DNA of 64,000 nt from Crocodylus rhombifer. Lineage: Eukaryota; Chordata; Crocodylia; Crocodylidae. This document shows, piece after piece, positions 13,716 to 24,300 of this stretch; the first letter of the stretch is position 1, and each line of letters begins with the position of its first letter. The notes under the pieces are model-generated. The model saw only the letters and a list, made by a program, of their open reading frames with translations, ran no database searches and was not told where the DNA came from. The stretch lies in assembly GCA_038503035.1 (NCBI GenBank), contig JAVSML010000971.1:233367-297366 (forward strand), given 5' to 3'. Made by a program: the position numbers and the translations under genes.

Positions 13716-14714
13716 ACTTAAAAGCTACAGATCTTGTAAGAATCCAGAACTGAGCACAGAGGTGGGCAGAAAATATGTGATGCTGCGGGTCTCTTCTTGG
13801 CTGTAGCTTTTCAAGTAATAAAAGATGCTCAAGCCAGGATTTCACCTTAACTTTCTTCTCCTGGAGATTTTAGACCTAGCTCTCATATCCCCAAATTAAT
13901 CAGGGAAAGATGACAAAACCTTTGCCTCAGCAAATCATTCTGCAGGATCTATCATCCTCTAACGTATCCAAACACTAGTTGGGGAAAGCAAAATAATAAT
14001 TAGCTTCAATCCAATTTAAAATGCCACAACCTCTCTCTGCTCTCGTTAGTTTTTCATGTTAGAAAATAACTGTGTTCCATCAGTCACTGGTGCTGCTACC
14101 TACTTCCAAATGGCCTCTGTGGCAGCGTTGTGAAGAGGTGTTAGAGCAACAGGGAAAGCAACTCTGGGTGTGATTAATGAAGAGCTGGAAAGGAAGCAGT
14201 GCTAGAAGATGTCAAGAAGTCTGGACAAGAAAAAGCATCAGTGGGAGCTATTGTAGTTCAGGGAGGAGAAGAGCAATAAGCAGGGAAATTCTGTAAGCAC
14301 AGACGTATGAGTTGTCCATCCATCCGAGTACATACATACCAGTCCTCCCCATAACAGCTGAGTCTTTCAACATGGGCACTGGGATATAGCATCATCTATG
14401 ATATACAAGTAATCAGTTAAAACAATGTGAATTCAGAGGCTAACTTCATTGTAGGGCTCTTCTGGTGTTATGAGACTTATTCTTAATTCAACTTTGCACC
14501 AGAACCCCTCTGCAGAAATGATAGCACCATAATTCACAGTGATATAGTCTAGTGTACACTACTGCAGCAATCGCAGTGTGCAGGTCCTATTCTTTGTATG
14601 CAATTCCTGCCCGAGTTTCTTAAACATCAAGTAACCTTGTTTACACTTACATCAAAAACATTGATATGAATGATTGGATTAATTTCTTGGTTTCTTTTAT
14701 TACATTGTCTCAGG
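13716..14714. other. Intron DNA, nothing recognised
   Basis: Ordinary mixed sequence with no exon-like frame, repeat boundary or tandem structure that I can support. Confidence 0.5.
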
Positions 14715-15011
14715 CAACGGTTATCAACCTTTTTAGATTCAGTGTACCCCTCAGAAAATGCAAGCTCTTAATCTTCGTATTTTTTTCTTTTTGGACTATG
14801 GGAAATAATAGAGCAGTTCTTCTGTTGCAAAGGATCTCAGAATGACCACAACAGGTCAGGATATTTTTGACATCATGAATCCCCGTTTGAAATCCCTGGG
14901 TTTACCTTGTGAATCATGTGCAAGTGGTTGCACATCTAACCATGCTAATTCTGCCTGGCTCCTCACATCACCCTTCAAAGGATCTCGTGGCACCCTAGTT
15001 GAAAACCACTG
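14715..15011. mobile_element. hAT-type MITE, about 297 bp
   Basis: The left end reads CAACGGTTATCAACCTTTTTAG. The right end reads CTAGTTGAAAACCACTG, the complement of a CAGTGGTTTTCAAC-type start. Together they form the imperfect terminal inverted repeats typical of hAT MITEs of the CAGTGGTTCTCAACC kind. The flanking octamers GTCTCAGG and CTTTCGGG match at 5 of 8 positions, in line with an eroded 8-bp target duplication. Confidence 0.75.
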
Positions 15012-15839
15012 CTTTCGGGAGCTGAGGTCATAAATCAGGGACTTTTGCAGTTCTGTCTATTCCAATTTATTCATTGTACACTTCAGCCAAGCGTCTTCTT
15101 CCCTTCTTCCTGTTGTAAGATCGCAGAGGGATAGGAAAGGACATAAGCTTTTCAGTGAGTGCAGGATACCATCTCTAAAGAGAGGATACGGCAGATATTA
15201 GTGCACTATAGCCTTGAATAAAAGTAAAAGCAGCTGCCAGCAAGGATCTGAAGCATGAGTCAGCCATGAAGCTGGAGAATTATAAAGAGAAAAAGTGTAA
15301 CTGGTATCGGTTCCAATCTCAGACTCATCCAACAATGCTCCATTTCAGCCTGCATCCAAAGCCCATTGACTTCCGTGGTCTTTGAAACAGGCCCTTAAAA
15401 AGCTTGTGTAACGTCCCTGGCACCTAACATTGTAGGTCCTTGTTATTTACCAAAAAAAGAAAAAAAAGTCACCTTATAAAATGTTATTTTCTACTTCCCA
15501 GCTAATGCTTAGATGAACATTTAGACCCAGTTCCCCCCCGCCCCTCCATGCACCTCTTCATTCTCCACATATGTGGCAATTGGCTTGAAAGCTGCTTTCT
15601 GTTCACTTCCAGCTCAGATTTTTCTCAGCTCATGAGCGAGTGCACACTGGAGCTGTCTCCACTTCTGGAAGTGTCTGCAAGTGAGGTCAGGGTGCCCGTG
15701 CTTAAGACAGAAAGTAAGAGTGATCAAGTCAGCAACTATTCATAGCATGCACAAAAGTAAACAGAAACGGCAATGTTTTTTTCCCCTTTAATTTATCTGT
15801 GTTCCAAGAGTGGCAACACTTAAAGAAACAGGAGACAGG
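15012..15839. other. Intron DNA, nothing firm
   Basis: Contains a short GCCCATTGACTTCCGTGG motif relic at about 15360-15380 and a C-rich run near 15530. No gene or complete repeat recognised. Confidence 0.45.
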
Positions 15840-16330
15840 GAATTTGGACACGGAGCTGTAATTTCAAAGGTGACAGGCTTTATGGTGCTTCTGTATTTGA
15901 CAACCAATATTTTATGGATATTTTTGGCAGCCATTGAAGAGACTGTTCAATGGAGTTTAAGTATTTCAGAGCATTTATAAAATTACAGTACATATCGGCA
16001 TTATGATTGGCAAAATGATTGCCATCCATGAAGATGGGAATGGAGATATTTAACTGTGTATTTTTAATCGCATCTCTTTGTCACAGTAGCTTCCTTTACA
16101 GTGCAGATAGCTGCAAATAAGTGAGACATTTCCGGATTATCTCAGTTGAAACTGCAGACTTCGGCATTGAAACTAATTGCCAAACAATGTTTAAAAGAAA
16201 CAGTTGTGATCAGCTTACTACTATCAACGGTGTGATTTTTAATGAATGACACACTGTGCTTTAGCAGCAAGTTTATTGTCAGAAATCATACTTTATACCT
16301 TTCAAACTTTACCTTCTATAACGTAAGGCT
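15840..16330. promoter_or_regulatory. Candidate conserved non-coding element in DCC intron 1
   Basis: This AT-rich but complex block contains clustered homeobox-like and other factor-like words (TTTTTAATCGC, TTTTTAATGAATGAC, CAAACAATG). It shows no sign of transposon origin. Such texture is common in deeply conserved intronic enhancers of developmental genes. The call is a pattern impression; conservation was not measured. Confidence 0.25.
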
Positions 16331-18239
16331 AATTTAATAGGATTCCTTAAAAGATTCACTATTGAAGCCCTCAAAAAACAAATTTCCTAATGCCTAAGGT
16401 GCTCTACCCACATGAAAACAGGATGTCTAAGCATCAAGCATATTGAACACAAGAGAGAGACATTAGGGTTGTTTTTCAGCAGAAGGAGGAATGCCAAAAC
16501 AGATGAAGAACTTTCTGCCTTTATAGAAAGTAAGAAAGGGGGCGGGTGAGTACATAAAGAATACACTAAGTTTCACTTCATTGGGAGAAAAGCCAGCAAT
16601 AATCTAGGACACTCCTCATATTTGAAAAGGGACCTTTAAAGTAAGAGTTAAAAAGGAGGTCTAGTATATTTTACAGCATTTAATGCCCCAGCTTAAACCA
16701 GCTCCTCTCTTGACAATGTGGTCCCTACTCAGCCTTTAAATTTCCACTCCCCATTCTGCCCTAAGCATTCAGAAGTAAGGATGGAGGTACCTAGTCCTTC
16801 TGTAGCCAGAAGCTCAGACGCATGAATATGCACATGCACACACAAATCAAAGGGTCTACATGAATTTGGGATGTGCAGAAATCCCCCAAGCTGCAAACCC
16901 AACAACTTAGCCAGTTTTTAAGGTAATGACAGGAGACCAAACCTGAACAGGGCTGTGCATTTCCTCTGAGATGTTAATTCAATACGAATTGAGGGCATTT
17001 AGCACCTTGCAGAACAGACTATTACATATGTTGACAACACAATGGTTCAAATGGGGAACACATTTATTGAACTCAATTACACCGATGTAAAAGAGGTATA
17101 GGCAAAATCAGCATTAGACCCAGTGCATTTACTTTGGATTGCTTTAGAGGTACAAAATGTAGGTCAGCGATTAACCCTAGGGATAATTTTAACAGAACCA
17201 AGTTAATTTTTTGTCTTCGGTTAATTACTCATGGAAGCCTCCGTGGAACGTGTCAATATTCTTTTTCACTCAGGCAAAACCAACACATTAACACCAAACT
17301 TACTAGACCCAGCTCTTTACTCTTCTCTCTTTCAACCATCACATGAAATTTTAACACAGAAAAATAGTCTGGGTCAAGGTCAAATGCTCCTGGGTTTTGC
17401 TGTTGTAAACATGAAGTGGCTCCAGTGGTGTAAACTGAATTACTCCAGATTTACAAACAGGATACCCAAGAGTAGAAAATAGTCCTCAGTTATTATCAGG
17501 TAATAATTAGTTTGTAATCATTGTCCTGGGGTCAAATACTCTTATTTATTTCCAGGCATAACTTCATACAAGTCACAGCTACACTTAGGACTGCTCTTTA
17601 AGAGTAATGTAAAAAAGAATGGGGGTCCTTTTGTCTAGCCATATTCTGCAGTTGTGGGACAGAGCTAAGTTCTTTCAGAGTTAACCAATGTAAACATGTG
17701 TATTTAATGGCCTTAATAATACTTTCTACCAGAAGTACATTTGTAAATAAGTTTTAAAAGTGCATCCTTATAGCTATAAGGAACTATTTTGTTTTTGTAA
17801 CTTTTTGTCTGCCTAGTAAAATCATATCTGAGACCAGTGAGGGCTCTCTAGAGGGGTGAAAGCATGTGTTTGGGGCAATTTTGCAGGATTTTCCTGAAAG
17901 TGCATCAAAGAAAGAGCATGGTTGATGCCTTGTCTTTGCTGGGATTCACGGTGGTCTACTTATCCTCTAACAAGAAGAGAAGCCAGTCAGCTGAAAGAAC
18001 AAGACTAAGTTCAAGCAGAATCCAGCTGGCTGAATCATATTGCAAAGTGAATTTAAATAAATAAAATACATGAAAATGTCACACTCGAACCACACAAGTG
18101 CCATGCTGGAAAACCCTTGCAGCAGGATTGTGATGCACAATTATCCACTTTATGCCTAGCAGATGGAAAGGATGTTGGTGGGGAGAAAGAATTGAGTAAA
18201 CCTGAGGGTCCAACTTAAAGAGTGAGGTTGGGATGTCAG
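16331..18239. other. Intron DNA, nothing firm
   Basis: No coding exon recognised. The words ATTACTCCAGATTTACA (about 17439) and ACACCGATGTAAAAGAG (about 17079) recall an old amniote repeat family, but the relics are too short to delimit. Confidence 0.45.
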
Positions 18240-18730
18240 TGCACTAGCTCTCATTAGGAGGATGCAATCAGGCAGGCATGAGCAGAGCACGGAGTTTGTA
18301 GAGGGGGATGCGGGAGGAGAGACTGGTCTTGCAGTGGCACCTCTGCTTTTTTGGTTTTTTTAAGTCCTTGAATCTATTACGAATTGCCTCCCTGCTCCTA
18401 GCACTGCCTCCCTTGTCCGTGCTCAGTGGCTCCTCCACCTGCCGCTGCTGCTGCCCCAGTGTTCCCATCTGACTAAGTACTGGGGGTGGGAGGCATCACC
18501 TGAACCACTCCTGCCCCACTGCAGGCATGCTGCCAGAGAGCCATGCTCAGCCCGTGGCAGCAGTGGACAGGTTCCCCATCCCTGCACCTGCTCCCAGGAT
18601 AACAGGCAACAGCCAGGGAACCTGCCTGCTGCCACTGCCACTGCCACTGCTGCTGTCCCTCAACTCCCCACGCCGCCCAGCTGGAGCAGGGCAGGAGCAG
18701 CTCTGACTAGCGGAGCAATACGTATTATTT
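18240..18730. repeat. GC-rich island with CTG/CCACTG short tandem stretches
   Basis: A block of raised GC content within AT-rich intron. It holds CTGCTGCTG and a GCCACT hexamer repeated about four times near 18630-18652. The minus-strand frames here are Ser/Gly/Ala-rich and follow composition. It resembles the other GC-rich inserts in this window, but no inverted ends were seen. Confidence 0.4.
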
Positions 18731-20800
18731 GTGTCAGTGTAGCACGCAGGTGCCCTTATCATGCACCAGGACCCCATTTTGCTAAGTGATATAACAGAGA
18801 ACAAGTGACTGCCCCAGAGAGTTTACAATCTAAGTGCAAGACAAGATACGAAAGATAAACGCTGCCAGACAGGAGAGTAAAAAGAATGTGACTTGCTGGC
18901 ACAACGCTGTCTTTGGACTATGGAATAAGCACGTGGTTCTGTGTTTTGCACTAGGGAGTACGTGGGAAGGGATTCAGGAATGAGAAAAGAAATAAGAATC
19001 CGATTCAATCTGGTGTGATTTTACTGAAAGAAAATTACTCCAGGCACCCCCTGAGTAACTGACATCAGCATTTGGTCCTAAACCTGTACAAAATGGGGAA
19101 GGGGGAAAAAGAGGGAAAAGGCTGAATAAATAACATCCAGAATTTTTTTATATAAAAATAAATAACATAGCTATAGAAAGAAAAAAGCCAAACTGGAGAA
19201 AAAGGTTTGCCCGTAGGCATGATCACCACAATACCTGGGAATATGTTATCAACATGTGCTCAGCCTACTGCCCCCATATAACACACATGGCTGTTCACAT
19301 GCCTCATAACACAGAGGGCAACTCTGCTGCATGTGAAATGGATGCTGTGACAGGTCACTGTTGATTTATACTGCACCACTCACGGAGGAAGGAGTGATTG
19401 CCATCTTAGCCCAGCCACCGTCAGGTTGACACACCGTACTGAACTAAACTTCACCCCGGGATGTGGTGGAAGTAAACAAGCAAAACCAAAAGAGAGCTCA
19501 TTTCATTTACTATGTGCATTGAGCAAAATCACATATTGCTCTCACCCAGGTTTGCTCTACAATTTGATTTTTAGTAATCTTGTTTTATTCTTTTTCTAAG
19601 AGCAGCAAACACTGCCCCTGAATTGTTTTCCAACACTGTATGCTCAGCTGCCTTCACCTTTTCTGCAGGGAAAAGACTCTATATTGGATTTTACTTTTAC
19701 CCTAGCAGGTAACATTTTGCATAATACAAACAATGGAACTGCGAATGGGAAGGACTCCATTCTGGCACAAAAGTAGCATATTCCTCTTCATATGTTGACA
19801 CTGTGCAATACAGCTCTTTATTATTAAAGTTTTAAACAAATTCTTACATCTCCAAACCAGCTTTGGGCTTTAGTGAGGAAGTGTGAAGGGACACAGCCCC
19901 ATTGTGTTGCATCTCTATAAGCCCTTTGTTACCAGTCAACAAAGTCTTTAAATGCCCTGCTGAATGGGAATTTTGCCAAGCAGCAAACCAGTTACTTGGC
20001 CTTATTAAGGGCACCTCCTACTGGTCCTTTCAGAGAGTGAATTATGCTTTCTTTACTATCAATCCCCTGCTAGGTTTCTGAAGGGAGAAAAAAGCTGCTC
20101 AGAGGTGGAGTGGAAACTCAGAGATTAATGAGCAGAAGCCAAAGACACTTGAACAGCATTACCTTAAAGGTGCAAGGTCTTTTTTATTTTGTCAGCTGAA
20201 TCCAGGTTATAAAATGGGACTTAAAATAACCACATCTTTGAGGAGTGACACCTCAAAAAAGATCCAGAGGTTCAATGTGAGAAAAACTTTGCAGAATTCT
20301 AGCTTGCAAAGCAAAGCACAGCCCAGGGAACTTGCTGCAACGTACAGATTCATGGCTCCAAATGCAGCGTGATGAACAAATACATGCTACAAATAGGTAG
20401 CAACATATGCACAAATAAAATGCCCAGCTAGGAAGCAACCTGCTCCTGTAATTACTTTTCTGCATAATCGCAGCAGATACCACTCCTCTCTGTACCAGGA
20501 AGGCAGCTTGTTTGCAGTATGGGTTTGGCCCTCCATACAGTATAGGGCTTTCTTCACTCCCCTCCTCACACACGCACTGTCCATCTCACTGTATGTCAGG
20601 AAAGAGCCTGCAAGTCAATCATCTTTCAAGAAGGAGGATCACTGACATGTCTCCCATCTACTAGCCTTTAAGCTGCAAATTCAAGAGAGACACCTATTCA
20701 TTATCCTGCTCTGATTGCCAGGTCCCACCTTCCATACAAGTAATTGCAGAGGACAATGCTGAGAGAGACATGCACATTGCACACATGCAGTCACACACAA
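18731..20800. other. Intron DNA, nothing recognised
   Basis: Mixed-composition sequence. Open frames at 20253-20584 on the minus strand show no domain and are probably chance. Confidence 0.45.
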
Positions 20801-20849
20801 ATGAGCCTCCTTGCATTTAATAGAAGCATCTTTCAGTTCACTTGCTAGC

Positions 20850-21100
20850 CCTCACACACACACAAAAAAAACTGCCCTCCCCCCCAAAAAAAAATTAAAC
20901 ATTTTTTTGGAAAAAGAAACCTCATCTACACAAACAATTTAAGGCATTTCCATTAGCATACAGCTGACAACCTGAATGATGCTACAACAGAGTGAAGATC
21001 TTTTTGCAAAGGCTTCGTCTGCAGCACTTTCCCCATTACAAAAAGCTGCTTTAGTAGTGTCCGTGTGCGTGTGTGTGACTGTGTGGGGGGGGGGGGGCCT
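20850..21100. repeat. CA and poly-A/C tracts, GT/poly-G microsatellite
   Basis: ACACACACACAAAAAAAA and CCCCCCAAAAAAAA occur at about 20852-20895. A GTGTGCGTGTGTGTG stretch followed by a run of more than 12 Gs lies at about 21060-21097. These simple tracts lie within 1.3 kb of DCC exon 1 on the intron side. Confidence 0.8.
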
Positions 21101-21780
21101 TCTATTGTTCATCAGTAGTTGGTGTGATAGCAATTTGTATGCATGTGTGTTTATTTTATTGTTGCAGTTCGTGGCTTCCCTCTTCCTGAGATCCCTCCTA
21201 ATGAAACACTGCTCATTTTCTTTGGGAGACAAAACCAGTGATCACTGGAGAATAATATTTCTTCACACACATTCCCCCCCACCTCTCCCCACCACTACCC
21301 CCATGCTCTCACACTCCTAGCCACCTACAGATCAACACTGCACTTTTTTTAGTTCCTAACACTTCTTGGATAATGCTGGTGTTTCATTTTTTTTTAAAGA
21401 AATCTCAAATTCCCAGCTCTGCTCCATCTCCTGCATAGATGGCCCCTCAGCATCACTGTATCATTTCCCCCTCTTTCCTTCTCCATCCCAATTCAATACA
21501 CAATTGGCTTTGCCATTTTTATTTAGAAAATGTGCCTGCCCAAGTGCAAGAGAGACAACCCCAAAGAATATCAATCAAAAGGAGTTTGGATGGGGCTTCA
21601 GAGAGAACTGCATTTTCTGTCCCCTCAACTAGTATCTCAGTTTTCTTCATTTCCCTTTCCACGCTCCTTCCCCCTCTCAAAATATCCCTTCCCCTCAATC
21701 TCAGCCTGAAGATCCCAAAAGCTACAGGCAAATATATCCAATAGCAAGAGGAATTAGGTGCAAAAAAGAATATGAACCAT
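21101..21780. other. Intron DNA between simple repeats, nothing recognised
   Basis: Pyrimidine-rich plus-strand sequence with no exon. Frames on both strands lack domains. It falls just downstream of exon 1 in DCC transcription order and could hold intronic regulatory sequence, but no specific site is supported. Confidence 0.4.
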
Positions 21781-21788
21781 CCCCTCCA

Positions 21789-21831
21789 TACACACACGCA
21801 CGCAAGCACACACACACACACACACACACAC
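21789..21831. repeat. (CA)n microsatellite
   Basis: An interrupted ACACACACGCACGCAAG stretch passes into about 12 uninterrupted CA units. A short CT tract follows at about 21937-21951. It is likely length-polymorphic. Confidence 0.95.
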
Positions 21832-22132
21832 TACTGCTACGTCCTCCCACATTTCTCCTTTATTTTTATGGGTTTCCTTCCTTTTAGTGGCTCTCCTTTT
21901 TGCAAACACTACACAAGGTGCTTCTCAGCCCAATTCTCTCTCTCTCTCTCCAAATCTATGTCAAGTGCTTGCAAGAGCTTACCCTGACGAACAACAAAAA
22001 CCAAACCGAGAGTGGAGGGGGTGGAAAAACAAAGTCTGTTAGCGCATGAGAAATGGGCACATTCCTTCAGGTTCGACAAAATTCACCCATTATCTGTGTA
22101 GTGCAAAAGCAAATAAGGCAGAGACGACTTAC

Positions 22133-22223
22133 CGGTGACTTGAAGATGCAGGCTGATCAGAGAAAACCCGAAGAGTAGAAAAGCCAGCTTTGGTACCCAA
22201 ACACATCCAAGACTATTCTCCAT
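22133..22223 (-). CDS. DCC: DCC (netrin-1 receptor), first coding exon with signal peptide
   Basis: On the minus strand an ATG (complement of cat at 22221-22223) opens 30 codons plus one base, then a consensus donor (CACCG|GTAAGT, intron starting at 22132). The peptide starts [15 protein letters not shown], continues through a hydrophobic core rich in Leu and Phe, and ends SLHLQVT. I recognise this as the signal peptide of DCC; from memory about 25 of 30 residues match the human protein. DCC is a single-pass neuronal receptor for netrin-1 with immunoglobulin and fibronectin III ectodomains, acting in axon guidance and as a dependence receptor. The start context is good (A at -3, G at +4), and the phase-1 split of the next Gly codon fits a secreted-leader exon. 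Only this exon is in the window; the ectodomain exons lie beyond position 1. The frame is intact, so I read it as functional. Confidence 0.93.
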
Positions 22224-22319
22224 ATTTCAACGCACACCTACAGAGATTTGGGTCCTGAGCACCAGCAACAACAAAACACACGCACACACAAGCCCCTTCT
22301 GCCTCCTGTTCTTCTGTTT

Positions 22320-22345
22320 TTTTTCTTTTTCTTTTTTTCTTTTTC
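22320..22345. repeat. Poly-T/TTTC tract in the DCC leader region
   Basis: A run of T interrupted by single C bases (TTTTTTTTCTTTTTCTTTTT). In the DCC transcript direction it would be poly-A-rich, about 100 bases upstream of the ATG, inside the likely 5' UTR if that UTR is unspliced. Confidence 0.8.
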
Positions 22346-22599
22346 AGTCCCTGCTGACGGGAATCAGCAATGGGAAAAGGAGGGAGGGGGGGAAGGAAAG
22401 AAAAGTTACATTCAGTCCAGGAGCCTCCAAGCCTCCAGAATGTGTCAGGAAACTAACTCAAGGAAAAAAGGGAAAGATGGGGAAGGATCTTCCCACTGCT
22501 GGAAAACCATACAGAGAAAAATCCTGACAAAAAATAGCTGTCCAGGGTGCATCAGATGATGGGGGGCTGGTCCGTTTCCATCACTGCATCAAAGTACCA

Positions 22600-22700
22600 A
22601 AAAAAAAAGAGAGAGAGAGAGAGAAAAAGTCGGGAGAAAACAAAAGAGCTCGTGATTTTCCTCCTTCTTGACAGATGTTGATGAGGGGGAAAAAAAGAGA
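22600..22700. repeat. GA microsatellite cluster upstream of DCC
   Basis: AAAAAAAAGAGAGAGAGAGA at about 22601-22625 and AAAAAAGAGAGAGGGAGAG at about 22690-22710. This polypurine region is characteristic of the DCC-proximal sequence here. Confidence 0.85.
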
Positions 22701-22970
22701 GAGGGAGAGAAAAGGATGTAAAGCTCTCACTTGTTACTGGAGCTGTCCACCAGCAGTATGTGAGATGGGAGTTAGAGCTGTAACATCCATTGATCCGAAG
22801 AAGTGGAGGGATGGAAGGGAAAACATGGAGAGCGGAGAGAAACCAACTGGATCAGGGAAAAAGATTCCACTGGAAGGGGGGAAAAAAGGACTGGCTGAGC
22901 CTTGCTGCTTTCAGCGGCTGTATTTGCTGAGTCTACATATGAATGAGCTGTGATGCCCTCTGTAGGCAAA

Positions 22971-23155
22971 GCGTGGGAAGTAACTTTTCCTCAATGGAGC
23001 TAATTAATACAATGCATTTCCCCGCTTTATGTTGCTCTTGCTCCTGTCACTGCAAAACTCCCTAGTTTAGGATTGCAGAGGGCTTGGCTGATTTGTTTTG
23101 TGTGCTCCTGTGAATCTGACCTGCACTGACAGTTATTTAAATCATTAATCAGAGC
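22971..23155. promoter_or_regulatory. Candidate promoter-distal regulatory block upstream of DCC
   Basis: Complex, repeat-free sequence with two homeodomain-type cores: GAGCTAATTAATAC near 22997 and AAATCATTAATCAGAG near 23140. It lies 0.8-0.9 kb upstream of the DCC start codon. This is a pattern-based suggestion only. Confidence 0.25.
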
Positions 23156-23360
23156 ATGCTATTTTACACACAGACACACACACACACTGCAAATCTAAAG
23201 CATTCAGAAGTCAGGAGCTGGGCATCTAAAAAAAAGTATAATTTCTTTTTATATAAAAGCCTTTTGATTACTAAGAAACTTGGAACTCTTTTTATTTATC
23301 TTTTGGATCTTGAGATTTTAATATCCACTTTTTCCACACCTTTTTTTTTTTTTTTTGCAA
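23156..23360. repeat. CA microsatellite and poly-T tract
   Basis: ACACACAGACACACACACAC at about 23166-23187 and a T-run of about 17 at 23340-23356. A TATATAAAA-type palindromic stretch lies between them near 23250. Confidence 0.85.
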
Positions 23361-23879
23361 TCATGAGATGCAAACATTCCCTGTAAAATAAAAGCCAAAA
23401 TTTGCACAAAAAAGCTATGAGTCTGGAAGGTGACATTATATACAAAACACCAAACTATCACAAGCCTTGTGATAAAAAAAACACAAGAGTGGGCAATAGT
23501 AATGTTATGCTCCTAGTATTATTTTATTCTGCAGCACATGCTCTGGCACAGCATGGGTCAAATAACCAGCTAATTTATTCTAGTCCTCAGCCTCTCTTTA
23601 ACTGTGAAGTCCCTGTTGCCTTGATCAACTATCCACCAGAATAGCTGCACAAATATACTGAGTCATCATCTTCCACAATTTGACTCACAACTTTGTCCTT
23701 TTGAAATGGAAAAGAGCTCCAAGGGTGCTCCACGGCACTTTATAATGTCAGATGCCTGCTGCAGGCATCTCACCAGGCACTGAGATGCCTGCTGCTAGAA
23801 CTATAAAGAACTATAGACCTATAAAGGACAACATGCATTCACTCAGAAGAGGATGTTATGTTGTTATAGGCTAGGGAAA
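23361..23879. other. Upstream intergenic DNA with a short perfect hairpin
   Basis: No gene recognised. At about 23750-23770 AGATGCCTGC and GCAGGCATCT form 10-base perfect arms around one T, and AGATGCCTGCTGCTAG recurs about 30 bases on. It could be the remnant of a small fold-back repeat. Confidence 0.5.
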
Positions 23880-24300
23880 GAAATTACACATAACTGGTAT
23901 GAGTGATTGGAAACGGGTCCAAATCTGTAACACAACAGAAGTTCAGTGCATATAAGCTACTTTCAAAATGGCCAAAACCTGTTTGAGGTAAACCTAGATG
24001 GATATAATCTCAGACTTAACTGATTTAGGTTAAATCGGTTTATTGAACTTCTGTCCCATATCCCCTCCAGATTCAAGTTAACTCAAAGTCCCCCAGCTTC
24101 CCACCACACTTTGGCCCAAACCATCTGCTCTACCCAGCAGGAAAGTATGCTCTAATGCCCCCTGGCTTCTGGCCTGGGCCAGTGCAGGCATGTGGCTGCA
24201 TTTATGGATCAAAAGTATGTGTCTGTTCACTTTCCTTATCAGTTCAATCTACACAGCTTAGACTAACCTGAGAAGATTTTGACTGTCTATATTTAGTCAT
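23880..24300. mobile_element. Interspersed repeat, copy 1 of a family also at 62175-63090
   Basis: Collinear matches to the 62 kb copy include CCAAATCTGTAACA / TTTAAACCTGTAACA, TTTCAAAATGGCCAAAACC / TTTCAAAATGGCTGAAACT, CCCCCTGGCTTCTGGCC / CCCCCTGGCTTCTGGCT, GCAGGCATGTGGCTGCATTT, CTTAGACTAACCTG and GACTGTCTATATTTAG. The AACTTCTGTCCC phrase facing GGGAAAGAAATTACACAT-like sequence on the left suggests terminal inverted repeats. This copy lacks the extra left hairpin arm of copy 2. No protein is encoded, so it is a non-autonomous DNA element of unknown superfamily. Confidence 0.75.

Larger units (their letters stand above)
1..22132 (-). other. DCC: 5' part of DCC intron 1
   Basis: This stretch lies downstream of the exon 1 donor in the direction of DCC transcription and holds no further exon that I can see. 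DCC is known for a very large first intron in vertebrates, which fits more than 22 kb without exon 2. Transposon content is low compared with the DNA upstream of the gene: one large CR1, one CR1 scrap and a few MITEs. That exon 2 lies left of position 1 is inferred, not seen. Confidence 0.85.
22224..22970 (-). promoter_or_regulatory. DCC: DCC 5' UTR and proximal promoter region (extent unknown)
   Basis: This is the sequence immediately upstream of the DCC ATG. Read on the plus strand it is strongly purine-rich (GGAAAGG, GAGAGAGA and GGGGAAAAAA tracts), so the transcript side is pyrimidine-rich. CpG dinucleotides are scarce, so it does not look like a CpG island. No TATA box is evident within about 700 bp of the ATG. 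A palindromic TATATAAAA-like stretch near 23250 is about 1 kb away and unproven. The transcription start cannot be placed from sequence alone. Confidence 0.5.

Noticed and set aside
23240..23262. TATATAAAA-like word as DCC TATA box
   Set aside because: About 1 kb from the ATG, palindromic and AT-rich by context; no evidence of a start site there.
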